From Epiperipatus broadwayi (Eukaryota > Onychophora > Udeonychophora > Euonychophora > Peripatidae): a DNA stretch of 64,000 nt. The notes beneath the pieces are model-generated. The model searched no databases, was not told the origin of the DNA, and saw only the letters and a program-made list of their open reading frames with translations. Positions 44,701 through 60,590 of the stretch are shown in pieces; position 1 is the first letter of the stretch, and each line of letters starts with the position of its first letter. Both the position numbers and the translations under genes were made by a program. The stretch is from assembly GCA_028023455.1 (NCBI GenBank), contig JAQFVV010006200.1, positions 8,484,521 to 8,548,520 of the forward strand. Reading direction: 5' to 3'.

Positions 44701-45729
44701 CCTAATATCAAATTAATGATTATATATTTTATTGATTTAGTTCAGTTCTATGGCTTGGTTTCTCCCTTTGGCTACGAATGTTGATTGTGTTTATAATACT
44801 ATAGTAAACTGAAAGAATCAAGTGGTAAGTTGATATCCACACATGAAATTATCATTACTAAAATGCTATTTAGTAATTATATTTGTAATTTCTGTAACAT
44901 TTCTTCCTTTTTTATTTACTAAATATTCTATCCCAATCTAATATCTTGTTTGTCTAACAGTTTAGTGAAATGTTCATGCCATGTTTTGCATAATAAAAAC
45001 AAAATGTGTGTTAATTCTTTTGCATATTTTAAAATCTACCTCAATTAATTTGTTTATATCTTTTTAAATTAATTCAATAAAAAAATATTTTTGTTTTGGG
45101 TCTATTAACTGTAATCTTCCAAATGTTTAAATTATGTCTTGTTAGTTCTCATGAAATGTTGACCCTCTCATTTATTGTAAAGTTTCATCTGTCAATTCAA
45201 CATCTTTTTCCTAAATGTATATCTTTTTATAGCTTTCTGAATCTTATTCAAAGTATCGGTAATCTATACATGCTATATGTCACTTCATTTCCATAAGTGA
45301 ATCCTTTCCATAAGATTCTACTTATGTCATATTTATTATACACAACTATTGCAGATTTCTTAACTCTTTTTTTCTTTTCTTTTTCATTTTAATATACATT
45401 TCATTTTATTATTAATTTTAATTTCTAAATGAATTCATTGTTTCATTTCTTCTATGTAATATTTCTTCATTTTCTACTTGTTTTCTAATTTATTAATTAT
45501 GAATATCCTCTATTTTTCTTTATTTAATTTAATACCCAACTTCTGGATTTTTTAAACATCTCATATTTGATTTAGAATAGTTTATTGTGAAATAATTGCT
45601 TTTATTTAATTTTTTTTTTTATATCATTATAGAATAATAATAATTTAAAACTTTTCGTTATCCTTTTCATTATTGTTAGTATAAATTGACTGAAACATTT
45701 CTAATGTTGGTTAAAGAAAAGGTTTATGT
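44701..45729. other. AT-rich non-coding stretch
   Basis: T-rich on the plus strand from 45,350 to 45,640. No gene. Confidence 0.5.
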
Positions 45730-46180
45730 AGCTGAGCCCGCTTTTGGTTTGGAAAACCAGATTCATATCATTCATGGGTTGACTAGGTATGCTGTACTAT
45801 TTATTGATGAAGATACTAATTATTTAAAATAGATATTTAAATATTCCACTTGCTTAAGAATTGATTACTATTTTAAGTGAACAAAAAATAACTCCGAGTA
45901 CAAATCAGTTTTTTAGAAGTTATGAACAAAAACTCGACCACACCTTCGACCCAAAGAATGTCAATATTGTTTGCACAGAGAAGAAAAGTAAAAGAAGTGT
46001 GGTTTATTGCTAATAATAACCTGTCATTAACAAAAAAAAAAATAATATCCAATTCTCAAGCTAGTATAATATTTAAATATCTAATTTAAATAGTATTTTA
46101 TAAATAAATACCACAGCATATGCAGCCAACACAAAAGGACTTTGAATCTGGTTTTCCAAAGAGAAAACGTGCTCATCTGT
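45730..46180. mobile_element. MITE with about 33-bp terminal inverted repeats
   Basis: The left end 45733-45765 (TGAGCCCGCTTTTGGTTTGG then AAAACCAGATTCA) is inverted with few differences at 46143-46175. The 380-bp interior is non-coding. Target duplication is not resolved, so the superfamily is open. Confidence 0.6.
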
Positions 46181-47879
46181 ATTTAATAAAAATAAATACA
46201 TATGGTAAACTTTTCCTTTAGCTAATGTTAGAAACATTTTTTCTAAGTTAATAATAAGAATTGTATATATATTATAAAAATATTTTTTTGCCTTATCAAT
46301 GTAATGTAAATTATTTTTAAGCTTTAATTTACATTGTATACATCTGATTTTGCTGAAAAGAGCTTTTCTCCATCATTTTAGATGTTTTTATTATTTTTGG
46401 AATATCAGCACAGGAATGATTGAATGTTTTGTCTCTGTGCAATATGTGAGTTAACTTGTAAATTCTTTTTGTGTTCCAAAACATTAGAATTTTGGAAAAT
46501 CTAGAATCAAGTAAAGAAATTGGAGAGTGTATTTACCAAAAAAAATTTTTTTTCTTTGTTATAAGAAATTGATAATAAATGCTTGTGATATTAAGTGGTT
46601 GTTATCTGCAGTATTAACGTTGTTCTAGGGGAGGGACTATCGTCTAGAGTGATATCGGAAGGTGCACTAATGATATGTATATTTTTTACTGAATCATTTC
46701 TGCAAACAAACTGATATTTATGTATTGATGTAAACTCACACACGTCATCAAGAAATAAATATACAGTATGCTAGAAGCATTGATAAATTTTATTTTAATC
46801 CAGTTAATTTTTATTCCTTTTTTTTTTGTTGTTGTTGTAGTTTTGCCTTTCCATTTCATAAAATAAATCATAGCAATATCTAGAAAAACCATTACATTAT
46901 TAAAATATATGTTAATTAGCTAATAACTGGTTTTTATGTCATTAAATGTGGGGGAAACTAGGAACTTTCTTTTATAATGATAAGATGTTTGTTAAATATT
47001 TTTTTGTATCCCAGGTATAATATACTAAATGCATTTTATATATGTTTTAATAACAGACATATAAAGTTGTTAATGGAAATTTTTTTTGCATGTTTTTTGT
47101 TATCAGTAGTTTAATATAATTAATGGGTCTGGTTTGCCACTATATTTCGATGAAATACAGTCCATTGGAAAAGAGTTATATGAATTGTTTTATGTTATGA
47201 TGCGGGGATTAGTTATGGAGTGGAAAATTAAACATTTCACTGATTGAGAAATTGTTAATTATATGTTCATTTCAAAAAGTATGTAACTGAAAATCAAATT
47301 AACTGTCATAAGTTGTACTGATATGTGAAGATGGCAATTCTAGACTTCTGTTGATATGTTCCTTCAGAATAAGAGATAAAACATTCTACAAAGATACTCC
47401 GCAAATTTAGATCTTCTATTGGCGATTTAAAATTGTAGATGGAAATACAGGAAAAAACAAATGAGTTACCTCCCTTTTCCTCATTTTTTCTCTTGAGGGA
47501 TGGGAATAAATTCAATCTTAAAAAGATTAATGTTTGTCCCAACCGTGGTAATGAGATAGTGAGTTAGTGTAATTTCTGCCTTTAAACATGTGCACAAAAT
47601 AATTCTGATTCTAATCTATCTTATTTTCTCTGATTTCTAACCTTTTATGTTTTGTATTTCCCCTATTTTTTTTTCTAAAGTTAGAATTGTGCATTGGTTT
47701 ATGATCGATGATAATAATGTTGGAATTTCTGTTTAAATTTGCACATACTATTGCTAATGTATCTGTTTATTTTCTAACATGATATGAATTATTGATTCCG
47801 CTAGAAAATTCATTAATATAGTTTTAGCAAATACATTGATCCATGAATATAACTTGTTGCTATTTTTAAATTATTTATG
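46181..47879. other. AT-rich non-coding stretch
   Basis: Slightly less AT-rich near 47,340-47,560, with a minus-strand frame of 78 codons that has no recognisable similarity. No feature supported. Confidence 0.45.
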
Positions 47880-50325
<2,446 letters not shown>

Positions 50326-52096
50326 CAATGCCACCTAAATATGGTGCTTATATTTTTAGAGTTGTGTGAGAAAACTTCAGTTTAGTATTATTTTTAAATG
50401 TAAAGTGAGATTATAATGAGGGCCTTGAATGAATTTTTTGAGATATTTTGGTCCTTAATTTAAATCGAATGGTTGTCAATAACTAAATGTTATTAAATAG
50501 TGCAGGAATTAATACAGCTGATAATTAACTATCTTTACTTTCTTCTTTAAAAGTTTTGTATAATTTTTAATCTTTGCATTCTTGTTAATTGCTTTTTCAC
50601 TGTTAAATATATTTTTCATTGAAAGTATAACTTATAATAAATGCTTAAAGAGTAAAATAAATAAAAGAATGGTTATCCTTTTAGGAGATTATGTGATATT
50701 TGACAACCAGAAGTGATAGGTTGAATATTGATTCTGTGTTCTTTAACTGTCAGGTCCATCACTTTACCACTGTAAATAAATAGGACAGAGTAATAGACTT
50801 GAAGTGGGCTGCTACTATTTTGTAATTCTTTTTATTTAATATTGGGGCATTTTATATAACTATTCAATTGTAGCAAAATTTAATCCTGATTTTTCTTAAA
50901 ATTTTCAGACATGAATGGTTCATGAAATACTCGTTCTATCTGATATCATATTTAGGTACTCTTTATAATTTTTACTTACTAAGTGGCATTACTTTTCTCC
51001 CATATAGAGCTAATAAAAATGTCTTCAGAATCTGTTTGATTTCTTATATCAAAGATAGATAATGTGTGTATTTGAAGTCTAAATATTTTAAAGTATTACA
51101 TTTGGTGATTGTAATTATGAATTCATACTTTGAAAGCTAATTAGACTTTTATGAAGGTAAAAACAATTGCTATTTAAGTAATATAAATTTTCTATCAGAT
51201 AATGTAAAGAGAAGATTATGATATTAAAGCAGATAAATAACCATATGGTTATTTGCACGCCAGATCATATGACATTTAGATACTGGTGCCTAGATTGAGC
51301 ATTTAACAATTCCATTCAATTAGTCTGAACTAATTTCTTTTTTTCTCACGTGTGTTACTCAGCTGAGAATCAGTTACTGAAACCTTTAATTCCACTACTA
51401 AAGTAAATTGCAGAAGCTAATAATAGAAACCATGCTCAGAAGTTGGGGGGGGGGTCCTGACAGAGATATTTTAAATGCTTTCTCTAGCTAAGCATTTATC
51501 ACAAAGCTTGTTGAGTAATTGGCAATCCTCATTGTTTATAACTTACAAGCTTAAGAGTATAGGGTCATGTGATCTATGACTCTTATTTTGACTAATAATA
51601 GAATGGTTTGTGACTCTGAAGTCCTGATGATGAAGCTCCAGATATAGTAGTGTTGAATTGTAATGCAGGGATTTTAATGTAGAGAAAAATAAAATAGTTT
51701 AGTTTGTCACTCAGTAAGTCATGTGATTTTTGAGCACTGTAAGTAAAAAAATTGAGCTTTGATCCAGGGACTATTAACTTATGAGTTTTGCATAGCCATT
51801 GTACTAAACTGTATAATCAGTAAATTTTATGATTTTGCAAACAGTTATGCTTGTTACTTGGTTGAAAATTAGATAATGTACTGCTTGCAGTTGCTTTGCT
51901 TTCTTTAAATTTTCTAGAATTTTGTTGGTATTGTATATGATATACTTGGAATGAGTTCATAATTATTGTTTAATAATCTTAGCCATAACTGTAATTTCAT
52001 TTGAGAATTATAATCATATAGTCTGCTTTATAATAGATTTTGCTTGAATAGTTTTTATTACTTCTTCAATCACTTTTGTTTTAGGGATTTAGTAGT
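50326..52096. other. non-coding stretch with possible SINE remnant
   Basis: On the minus strand about 51,830-51,700 looks like a decayed tRNA-like head (TTTAGTACAATGG ... AACTCATAAGTT ... GGATCAAAGC) running into AAAATCACATGACTTAC. A similar ending is at 62,700. A G9 run lies near 51,446. No gene is recognised. Confidence 0.35.
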
Positions 52097-52659
52097 ATAC
52101 TTGATTAAGTTTAAACAGGCAAAACTCACTATATGTATTGCCTCACACAGCAAGCTAGAGTAATCAATGGATGCCAGAAGGTTTGTGCATAAAATCCCCA
52201 TCTAGTGCCTACTCATCCAATATCCCCAGACTAGTTTCTGGCTTGTGGTTTTCGTCAGTGAGGAGCCTTGGATTTGAGAGCACTGCACATAGATCTTAGG
52301 GTCAGTGCAACCCTCTAGCAGCCACTTTTTATCTCCACTTAACTACAAAACTATGAGTCAAACTGAAAACAAATCCAAGCTCATCAGCTTATATAGTCAT
52401 AAGGGTCTGAACCCAGTTCAATACCCATACATTTTGGTGTCTTTGGTTCTTTAATAACCATAGTCACCACTAGTCCGGGGATATTTGATGAGTAGGCACT
52501 AGATGGGGATTTTATGCACAAGCCTTCTGGCATCCATTGATTACTCTAGCTTGCTGTGTGTGGCAATACGTATAGTGAGTTTTGCCTGTTTTAACAAGTT
52601 ATACACAAGCATAAGAAGTGATGGTCACGTGATGTTTATTGGCATAATACTTGATTAAG
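52097..52659 (-). mobile_element. RZ1 retrozyme-like repeat with 13-bp TSD and inverted arm
   Basis: ATACTTGATTAAG at 52097-52109 recurs exactly at 52647-52659. The interior holds a long minus-strand unit (52110-about 52,467) and a plus-strand arm starting ACTAGTCCGGGGATATTTGA at about 52,467, that is, at the helix III/cleavage region of the ribozyme. The right end is the unit-junction segment. The minus-strand hammerhead (52217-52270) keeps CTGACGA, GAAA, helix III and both parts of helix I, but helix II is broken (TGG to AAA). Confidence 0.85.
52217..52270 (-). ncRNA. hammerhead ribozyme, RZ1 (helix II damaged)
   Basis: Read on the minus strand: CCAAGGCTCCTCA, core CTGACGA (52258-52252), AAACCACAAGCCA, GAAA (52238-52235), C-TA-GTC (site after the C at 52229), TGGGGATATTGG. 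Helix I (TCCTCA/TGGGGA plus CCAA/TTGG) and the two-pair helix III are perfect. Only helix II has lost pairing. Confidence 0.65.
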
Positions 52660-52964
52660 GCTAGTACCTGAGAATTTTGTTATATGTCAAACTTGGCAAG
52701 TTTAACTTTAATTATGGTGTATGTAATTATTTTAATAGTAAAGTAATTTATTCAAATAATAAATAGATCGAGATAATTTTAGCAATAATAGAAAAGTAGT
52801 ATTATACATATATATATATCTGAGAGCACGAAAATAATTGCATCATTTTGTTTTAATATTGGTAAATATTATCTTTCATTAAATAATAAAATATATATTT
52901 TAAAAGTTAATTAATATGGTTTAAAATAATTATTAAAATGTATATATAAATATAAATTAGAATA
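52660..52964. other. AT-rich non-coding stretch
   Basis: Nothing recognisable apart from a (TA)n run near 52,809. Confidence 0.45.
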
Positions 52965-53095
52965 CAAGTATAATTTAAAATACTTGGAAATTAGATATAA
53001 TTGACACACATGTGAAAAAGATAAATGATCTTCAATATTTGTATTTCATGTTGAACCAGCACTCATCACTTGGTCCAGATCGTCTTCCACTCATA
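52965..53095 (-). repeat. RZ2 fragment with hammerhead
   Basis: The minus strand reads GTGATGA (53069-53063; C3 to G), GTGCTGGTTCAACAT, GAAAT (from 53047), ACAAATATTGAAGATCATTT, then TATCTTTTTCACATGTGTG. This is the ribozyme and the first part of the RZ2 monomer. It keeps GAAA where the 28.6-kb copy is mutated. Confidence 0.6.
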
Positions 53096-53384
53096 TGAAT
53101 ATATCATTTTTAAATTTATGCAGTTTGTTTTTTATTAATCTCTATATTTACTTCTCACTATACCCTGATTGTAGCAGTTATTTAAAAATAATGAATTTTT
53201 TTTCTTCCCTCATTCAAATTAAAATTTTGTCATTAATATCTAGAACTTCATTTTTTAGCTGAAATTTAAGGTAAATGTTTACTTATTTGCTAGTAGTTAG
53301 TTTTGTCATGTTATCACAATAGCAATAATAATTTTAGTATTTACATTCTTTTTGTTCAAATTTTTTATTATAAAATTCATTAAC

Positions 53385-54900
53385 AAAATATAAAGTTGTT
53401 TCAAAGACAAGTTTCTTGAGTGAATTTTCGAACAAATATATAATTGCTTTTTAACTATTAAATTATATTTAGTACTTGTTAAATAACCACTGTACATCGG
53501 TTGGTGGCGCTGTTTCTGTGCAAAAACACAGAAATATGCCATTTATGTGGCCAAACTTATGGCATATAGAACAGTTCTGTTCATTTTAGCCATTAGCATG
53601 CCTACTAGATGGCATTGCACACAAATATTATAGCCCACTGATATGCTTTGCGATGCTATGCAAATAGCGCACACTTCACAGATTGCAGACCTAGATGGCA
53701 TTGCACACAAATATTACAGCCCGCTGATGTGCCTCGCGACACTGTCAAAATATAAAGTTGTTTCGAAAAACAAGTTTCTTGAATGAATTTTTGAATAAAT
53801 GTATAATTGCTTTTTAACTATTAAATTATATTTGGTACTTGTTAAATAACCACTGTATATCATTTGGTGGCACTGTTTCTGTGCAAAAACACAGAAATAT
53901 GCTGTTTATGTGTTCGAACTTATGGCATATAGAACAATTCTGTTCATATTAGCTGTTAGCAGTCCTAGATGGCGTTATACACAAATATGACCCTCTGATG
54001 TGCTTCACGACACTATGCAAAAAGTGCACACTTCACATATCGCTATTGTATGATGTGAGGGTGTATGTAATTCAACTGGCCATAACTTAATGTGCATTCA
54101 AAGTAATAAATCTTACATCCTAGCTGACATAGTATTACATAGTAAGAATTGTAAGCCTGTCCCCGCACTTCTCTACACAGCTTGGAAGGTGAAAAGAATT
54201 GCAAAAGGGTAGGGCCAAACACCATTTCCCAGAACTCCATGCGAATAGGCACATTTTCGTGAGAAGAGCTATGAGACATATCGTAAGCTTGGTTTGATCA
54301 GAGTAATGCATCTTTTGGATGATCCTTCGGATCGGCAAAACCATCGTTTCTCATCTCCCTTAACATTCCAGCACTACACGCTGAAATTTAATTTAATGGA
54401 ATTTAATTTAATTGGGGCTGATTAGTTTGTTAAACAAGTATTTTTTTTTTTTAATTTTGTTTAAATATTTAACTTACTATCAAAAGAGTAATGTACATTT
54501 TTAAATAAAAAGAAAAGTGTTTTGTTTTGTTTTTAACGTTTAATGTAAAATGCTAAGAATAACGTAAACTTGTCAGGTTGCATGTTGTTTTGGAAATCAT
54601 AAGCTTGGTTTGATCAGAATAATGCAACTTTTGGATGGTCTTTTGGATTGGAAAAACCATCAGTCCAATCCCCTGCACATTCCAGTGCTATGCACTGCAA
54701 TTTAATTGAATGGAATTTCATTTAATTCAAGCAGATTTTGTTTAAATATTTCATTTACTATTAGAAGAATAATGTACATTTTTAAATAAAAAGAAAAATG
54801 ATTTGTTTTGTCCCAGCCCGGAAACATTATATTAAAACATTTTTGCACAGAAACAGTGCCTCCAAGCAATGTACAGTGGCTATTTAATAAGTACCTTAGA
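53385..54900. mobile_element. non-autonomous element with about 55-bp inverted ends and internal duplications
   Basis: GTACTTGTTAAATAACCACTGTAC...CTGTTTCTGTGCAAAAA near 53,472-53,527 is inverted near 54,832-54,890 (TTTTGCACAGAAACAGTGCC...GTACAGTGGCTATTTAATAAGTACC). The left subterminal block is duplicated directly with a period of 362 bp (53,385 and 53,747). A second pair (AAGCTTGGTTTGATCAGA at 54,284 and 54,602) is duplicated on the right. A smaller duplication (CTAGATGGCATTGCACACAA) lies within the left block. No transposase is recognised. Outer limits and target duplication are uncertain. Confidence 0.6.
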
Positions 54901-57900
54901 AAAATATATGATAAAGATATCCTTTTATTTGTAAATAAAAGTCAAATTTAAAAAAAATGTAGTACAATATTAAATGTAAAAAATGTTTGATAAATAAAAA
55001 CATACAGTTTATTTGCAAAAATTGAAAATAATTTGCTCCTAGGAAAATTATTTTGATTTATATATATGTTTCATCTACTTTTTACAATGTATTTATGTAT
55101 TATATCCAGAAAATGTATAGATGCAATTGCCACCAAATGCCAAAATTATATAAGCTATAAATGAGAGAATGGACACACTACCAGAAAAATTATAATCTTG
55201 GCTAAATAAATGGTAACATATTAACTAAGCTCAGTGGGATCTCATATGATATGTGCTATAATAAAAAGAGCCTTGGAGTAAGAATAATGATGACTAAAGC
55301 ATTGTTTATAAATAATAATCAATATCTATTAAATTTTAAGAGGAGAAATTTCAACTGACTGACAAAATATAAATGCTCTTAATATTTAAAGCATATATCG
55401 AAGAGTAGTTAGATTATAATATTTTCTTTCTTATATATATGTTTTTATATTCCTCTCCAATATAAAAACACATCTGACCATAACTATTCTCATCATTTCA
55501 TTGCAATGATCTGATTCACAATTCTTGATAAAGGATAATAATGTTTCTTAAGTTTTATTTGTGCCATTTTTCAAAATAATTTCTTTTGCTAAGACAATTT
55601 CTTTTTGGTCATTAATTAAAACAGTAACATCTCAGGGTTCTTTATTAGATATTTCTAATATTAAAATTTTTATTCATTTTTTATCTTTGTTTAAAATTTT
55701 TTATTCATTTTATTTACGAGTTATGGCAACCTAGTGAAAATATGAGGAGACATGCTCTTACCTGTAAGATAATGTCTACCTAATTTACAATAATAACAAA
55801 TTTTAAAAGAATGTTTTAATTAAAGTAAAATACATAGAAATTTTAATTTAGAATATAATAATAATCTCCTAAAATAGTATTCAAATACTAAGAGTGGATA
55901 AGGGATTTTATGGCCACTTAGGATATCCTATTAACAACTCATACCAATTTTTTCTTATAAAGTTGAGCTAAATAATTTAATTAAATTTACATGGATAATG
56001 AATAAGCAGATAATAATTTTACTACAAAAGCAGTCTTCTTTTAATAAGTGAAATTGAATTATAATGATAATTTATGTTTAAGAAAATGGATAAATATTTT
56101 ATTCTTTAGATGCATTCTTCACATCTATAGACCATTATAACAAAGTGAGTATTATCTTTACTTTTTATGTATGTACTCTAAACAACTACTACCAAAAATA
56201 ATTGTATCATTAATCATCTAATGTTAAGATTTCTGGACAATTGATATGAAATTGAGATCATATTCAAATCGAGCACAAAAATTTAACAATAAAATATAAC
56301 ATCTATTTACGCAACAAGAATAATTTGAAACAACAATTGGAAATCTACAGACTTAAAATGAGCTTTTTAAATTCAATACTATACAATGTTACTGCACTGA
56401 AAAAATATAGTTTCACAAGTTTGCCATTTATGGTAATAAAATAAAATTATAAATTAAATTGTAATTAACTATTTTAATTTTCTGAATGATACAAGCTTTC
56501 TGACATGCAAATTATTACAATAAGCTATGCATTTTTCCTGACTGATAAAAGCTTTTATTAACTTAAGCATTATTACAAGAAGTTCAACATTTTTGCATAC
56601 CAATCACATTATATTATCCCAACAATGAGTACATCTTAATACCGATCAGGCCTATAATTACTATTTTAAAAATTTAAATAAAAACAAATAGTTTTATATT
56701 CAGTAATGCTGGCAAAGCACAACAAAAAAGATCTACACATCAGAATCATCTAATCTACACGAAGAGTAATCAAAAGTGCAACTGAAGAAAAGATGATACT
56801 TTTTACAAACAAATAATGTTAATTGCTATAATAATAATAAAGTTGTGTGATACACCACACATGTACAAAGTATGATACTTTTGAGAGGAAAAGATTAAGT
56901 CAATGAACCTAATGATTGCATGAACTCAAAAGAGCATCCATATTTCAAGAACAAATATGCTAGGATTTTTGTCTTAACATGGGAAAAATGAGAATGAACC
57001 ACCATAAATATTAAGAACAATAGAGACTGCCTCAAAGCATTTATGTGAAATATACCATCATAAGAGAGAAAGCTACAATCTATAAAATACATGTAGAAAT
57101 AAAATAATATCAAGAGAGACAGCTACCATCTCTTGGAAAATATAATGACAAAATAAGCATAAACAAGAGAGACCTGCTATAATCTTCTAACAAATATAAT
57201 AATTATTAACATGTATAAAACAAAGTTATTTGTCAAATCAGAACTAATAAAATATGACCTGCAATATACAGTAAAATAAAAATATACAACATCCTCACTA
57301 GTTTTGCATAAACATCTTTATTCAGATAGTTAAATTACTCATAATAGGGGACAAAGCAATACTTTTAAAATGATATATTAATAAAGTAGTAAATACTCTG
57401 AACTTCTGGATATTACAGTTGACAACTAATGCACAAAATATATTGGACAAGAATGCATAATATAAATACAAATTATAAGAAGCATAAAATTATCATTTAA
57501 CATTCTACTCAGTTTACCAAAATTTAAATTATTAAAGTACTTTATCCTGGAGGTGTCACCAGTTATCAGGATACAGTTCTGCAAGGATAAAATTTTCTCT
57601 GTTGTAATTACAAATTATAATATTAGATGCACAGTATTCAGAATTATTTTTATATAAGTGATTTCCTTAAAAACATAAGCACACAAACATTAATGGGTAT
57701 TCAATTTTGCTAAAGTAATTTAAAACAAGTATGTGCTGACAAATTATATTATAGTTTTAATTTACTCATTCATTCTAGAAAAATATGAAGTTTAGGAACA
57801 AATATTCTTAAAAAAAATAAGCAGGCTTTATTAGAGAAAGTGTTCAAATTTACATTATAGCACTAATAATGAAATACATAATAAAGTAGGTTTCATTGAA

Positions 57901-58148
57901 AATTAATTGTATATAATAAACTATAATTCACTAGAAATATTTCATATTCCTCATAACATGAATATAGTGGTTTCCATTATTTTGTCTAGATATTTAAATA
58001 ATTATAATAATGGAATTTTAAGTAATAAGTCCATGATAGGGATATATATTTTTTTAAACATGAGTATGCACATAATGCTTTTTCAATAAAAAAATAAATT
58101 ATTTTACATATTTGACATATATTTTCTCTTATCAAGCTTACATAAGTT
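54901..58148. other. AT-rich non-coding stretch
   Basis: Over 3 kb of strongly AT-rich DNA with no repeat family or gene recognised. Near 56,900-57,190 the block AGAGAGAC-GCTA--ATCT recurs three times, a weak local repeat. Confidence 0.5.
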
Positions 58149-58469
58149 GAAATATATGCTAATAAACATCACATAATCACCAATTCTTATGCTTGCTTAT
58201 AACATTAAAACAGGCAAAACTACGTATTGCCACTCAGTGCAAGCCAGAGTAATCAATGGAAGCCAGAAGGCTTGTGCATAAAATCTCCATCTAGTGCTTA
58301 CTCATCCAATATCCCCAGACTAGTTTCCAGAAGCTAGTCTGAGGATATTGGATGAGTAAGCACTAGATGGGGATTTTATGCACAAGCCTTCTGGCATCCA
58401 TTAATTACTCTGGCTTGTACCGAGTGGCAATATGTTTAGAGTTTTGCCTGTTTTAAGAAATATATGCTA
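58149..58469. mobile_element. RZ1 retrozyme-like repeat, compact foldback with 13-bp TSD
   Basis: GAAATATATGCTA occurs exactly at 58149-58161 and 58457-58469. The element starts with the unit-junction segment (ATAAACATCACATAATCACC), passes the family 3' terminus (TTAAAACAGGCAAAAC), and then forms two inverted arms meeting at about 58,328-58,335, inside the ribozyme (GACTAGTTTCCAG / AAGCTAGTCTGAGG). It ends GTTTTGCCTGTTTTAA. Helix II and the CTGA core have been deleted at the fold. Confidence 0.8.
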
Positions 58470-60399
58470 GTGACAATTTTACTTGAGCAGCAACAATAAT
58501 AAATAATTCACTATGATATGTAATTAAAATGGGAATTTAAAACTATATGTAAGATTAAAAGAAAAATGAACTATAAATATTGCAAAACAAATCTTTAACA
58601 GCTTTATCCTTAAGATATAAGAAGTACTAAATTTAGAATAAAGTTTATTGTAAGCATAAAATTGAAAAATCCCAAAAGTTCTTATGCAAATAGTGCAAGC
58701 TATATATAATTCCCATAGCATGTTGATATTGAAAAATTGTTTAAATTTTCTATTCTATTTTCTAAAAAAACTGTTGACTTTGGAATTCCCAGTAGACTAG
58801 CTTAAAGTTTTATATCTGAATTAAAGATTATTAGAGATACATTTTTACTAAACAAAAATAAAATAGTTCAAAATAATTAACTTATGATTAATTCTGCAAT
58901 TAATTAGAAAATCCAATTCTGTGCATGTTCTTTCCCTGAGTGTGCAACTCTTCCAGTGTATATATTTATACCCCCACTCATGTGATTGATTTGATTGATT
59001 GAAAATTGACATTTTAAAATCACTTCTTGACTTCATATTAAAAAATTTGATATCTGGGAAATCAAACTAAAAATAGAAACTCAATGCATACAATCTAGGC
59101 TAATTAAAAATGTAATATCTTGATAATATTTATGAAATTAAGATTATTATAATGAAATAAATATAAAATATTATACTATAAATTATATTGTTTTGAACAT
59201 AATATTACATTACTCTTTATAACAGTTCTAAACTATAATCATATAAGTTAGAAGTTCACCAGAATATCTATTTTAATTAAAATACTTAAGAATAATATTT
59301 AAATATTATGTAACAAGGAAATACAAACTAAAATTAAAGTAATTTGTATGCACCATCACTCACATTCTTCTAAGTTTTTTTTAATTAAAAACAACTCTGT
59401 AATAAATTAACTCTTTATTTCTTAAGTAGCTTAACTTTATTTACACTAATTTAATTTATGATATTAGCATGAACAAATAAACTTTTACTAATAATTTAGA
59501 TAAATGCTTTATTATAAGCAGGCAAATTAAATAATATCTAATATTAAAGATTTAGACTTGAGTATTACTAAGTTTAATTTAAACACTAAATTTTTAGAGA
59601 CTATATGCAAGTAATTTTAACTTTTAATAGCTTTTAACAATGCCTTATTATTAGACAGGGAAATATATTTTTATTTAAACTATTGAAAATTAAGTCCAAC
59701 TATAAATAAGTTCAAATCAATATATAATAAAATATTAAAGTGATTCTTAATAATTAAGACTTATAAAAATCCTTAGAATAAGTTATAAATTAAGTTGGCA
59801 TTTAATTGTAAAACCCTAATAAAATTATTTGGCAATAAAATTAAGTTATTTTTTTTTACACAGGCAAATTAAATAATTCAGAGTTTAGCTTTACTGGCAA
59901 AAGTTAAAAGTTACTATATATATGTGTGTGTGTTATAATTGGAGTAGTAAACTTTTAAATACTCTATATTAATATGCTTCTTAATATCAATATATTTATT
60001 GTAGATGAAAAATACATCCACTTTCATCTGACATCCATGATTCTATATGAAAGGTAGATTAAACAATTTTATCCATATTAAATAAGGGACAACTGATGAA
60101 GGTGTACAAAATGGATTATATTAAAGGCATTGTGTTAATATAGCCAGTGTTTCACCAATTATTATGTACCACTGCATCATTTGGACTTGATATATATATA
60201 TACTCATACAACAGATCTGGCTCTGATATGGAAAATGTCCTCTCTTGTTGTAAGATGAATACTTGTGGGCAATTAAAAATGATATTATATTTTCTCATAA
60301 GTATTGTTTCTTTCTATTACGCTTATATTGCTTATTGTGTTATATGGCTATATACAAATTTAATACATTATTTTATATATTATTTTCAGTTGTGATCAA
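58470..60399. other. AT-rich non-coding stretch
   Basis: A (TA)n(TG)n tract lies at 59,914-59,931. The words AGGCAAATTAAATAAT appear at about 59,520 and 59,862. No gene. Confidence 0.5.
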
Positions 60400-60590
60400 T
60401 ATACTGCAGGATGAAGCTTAATCCAGTTTTATGACACACAATTTCTCTCCACAACATTTCAGCAAATTTCCTTGTCTCATCGTCCTACATGTGGTCTTTT
60501 TTTAGGTCTCTGATAATGATTTTGGATTGATTTTGTTATCAATTTATTGTCAACTCTTCTAGCCATATGCTCAGTCCAACTTCATTTTCT
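60400..60590 (-). mobile_element. LINE C-terminal fragment
   Basis: The minus strand reads WTEHMARRVDNKLITKSIQN then HYQRPKKRPHVGR, stop, DKEI. This is the W-H-R-DNRWTK...RP-GRP-RWDDEI signature at the C-terminus of arthropod-type endonuclease-reverse transcriptases. It contains stops and is a short 3' fragment of a different LINE from the other two in the window. Confidence 0.65.

Noticed and set aside
51608-51660. CTGATGATGAAGC as another hammerhead core
   Set aside because: No GAAA follows at a suitable distance and no helix II or III can be drawn.
58200-58456. TTAA next to the RZ1 ends (TTAAAACAGGC...GCCTGTTTTAA), suggesting a piggyBac-type MITE
   Set aside because: The 12-13 bp direct repeats lie at a different place in each copy, often beyond the TTAA, and the sequence past TTAA is itself a constant part of the family. 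TTAA is therefore internal, not a target duplication.
60088-60130. ACTGATGAAGGTGTAC as another hammerhead core
   Set aside because: There is no following GAAA and no helix I partner.
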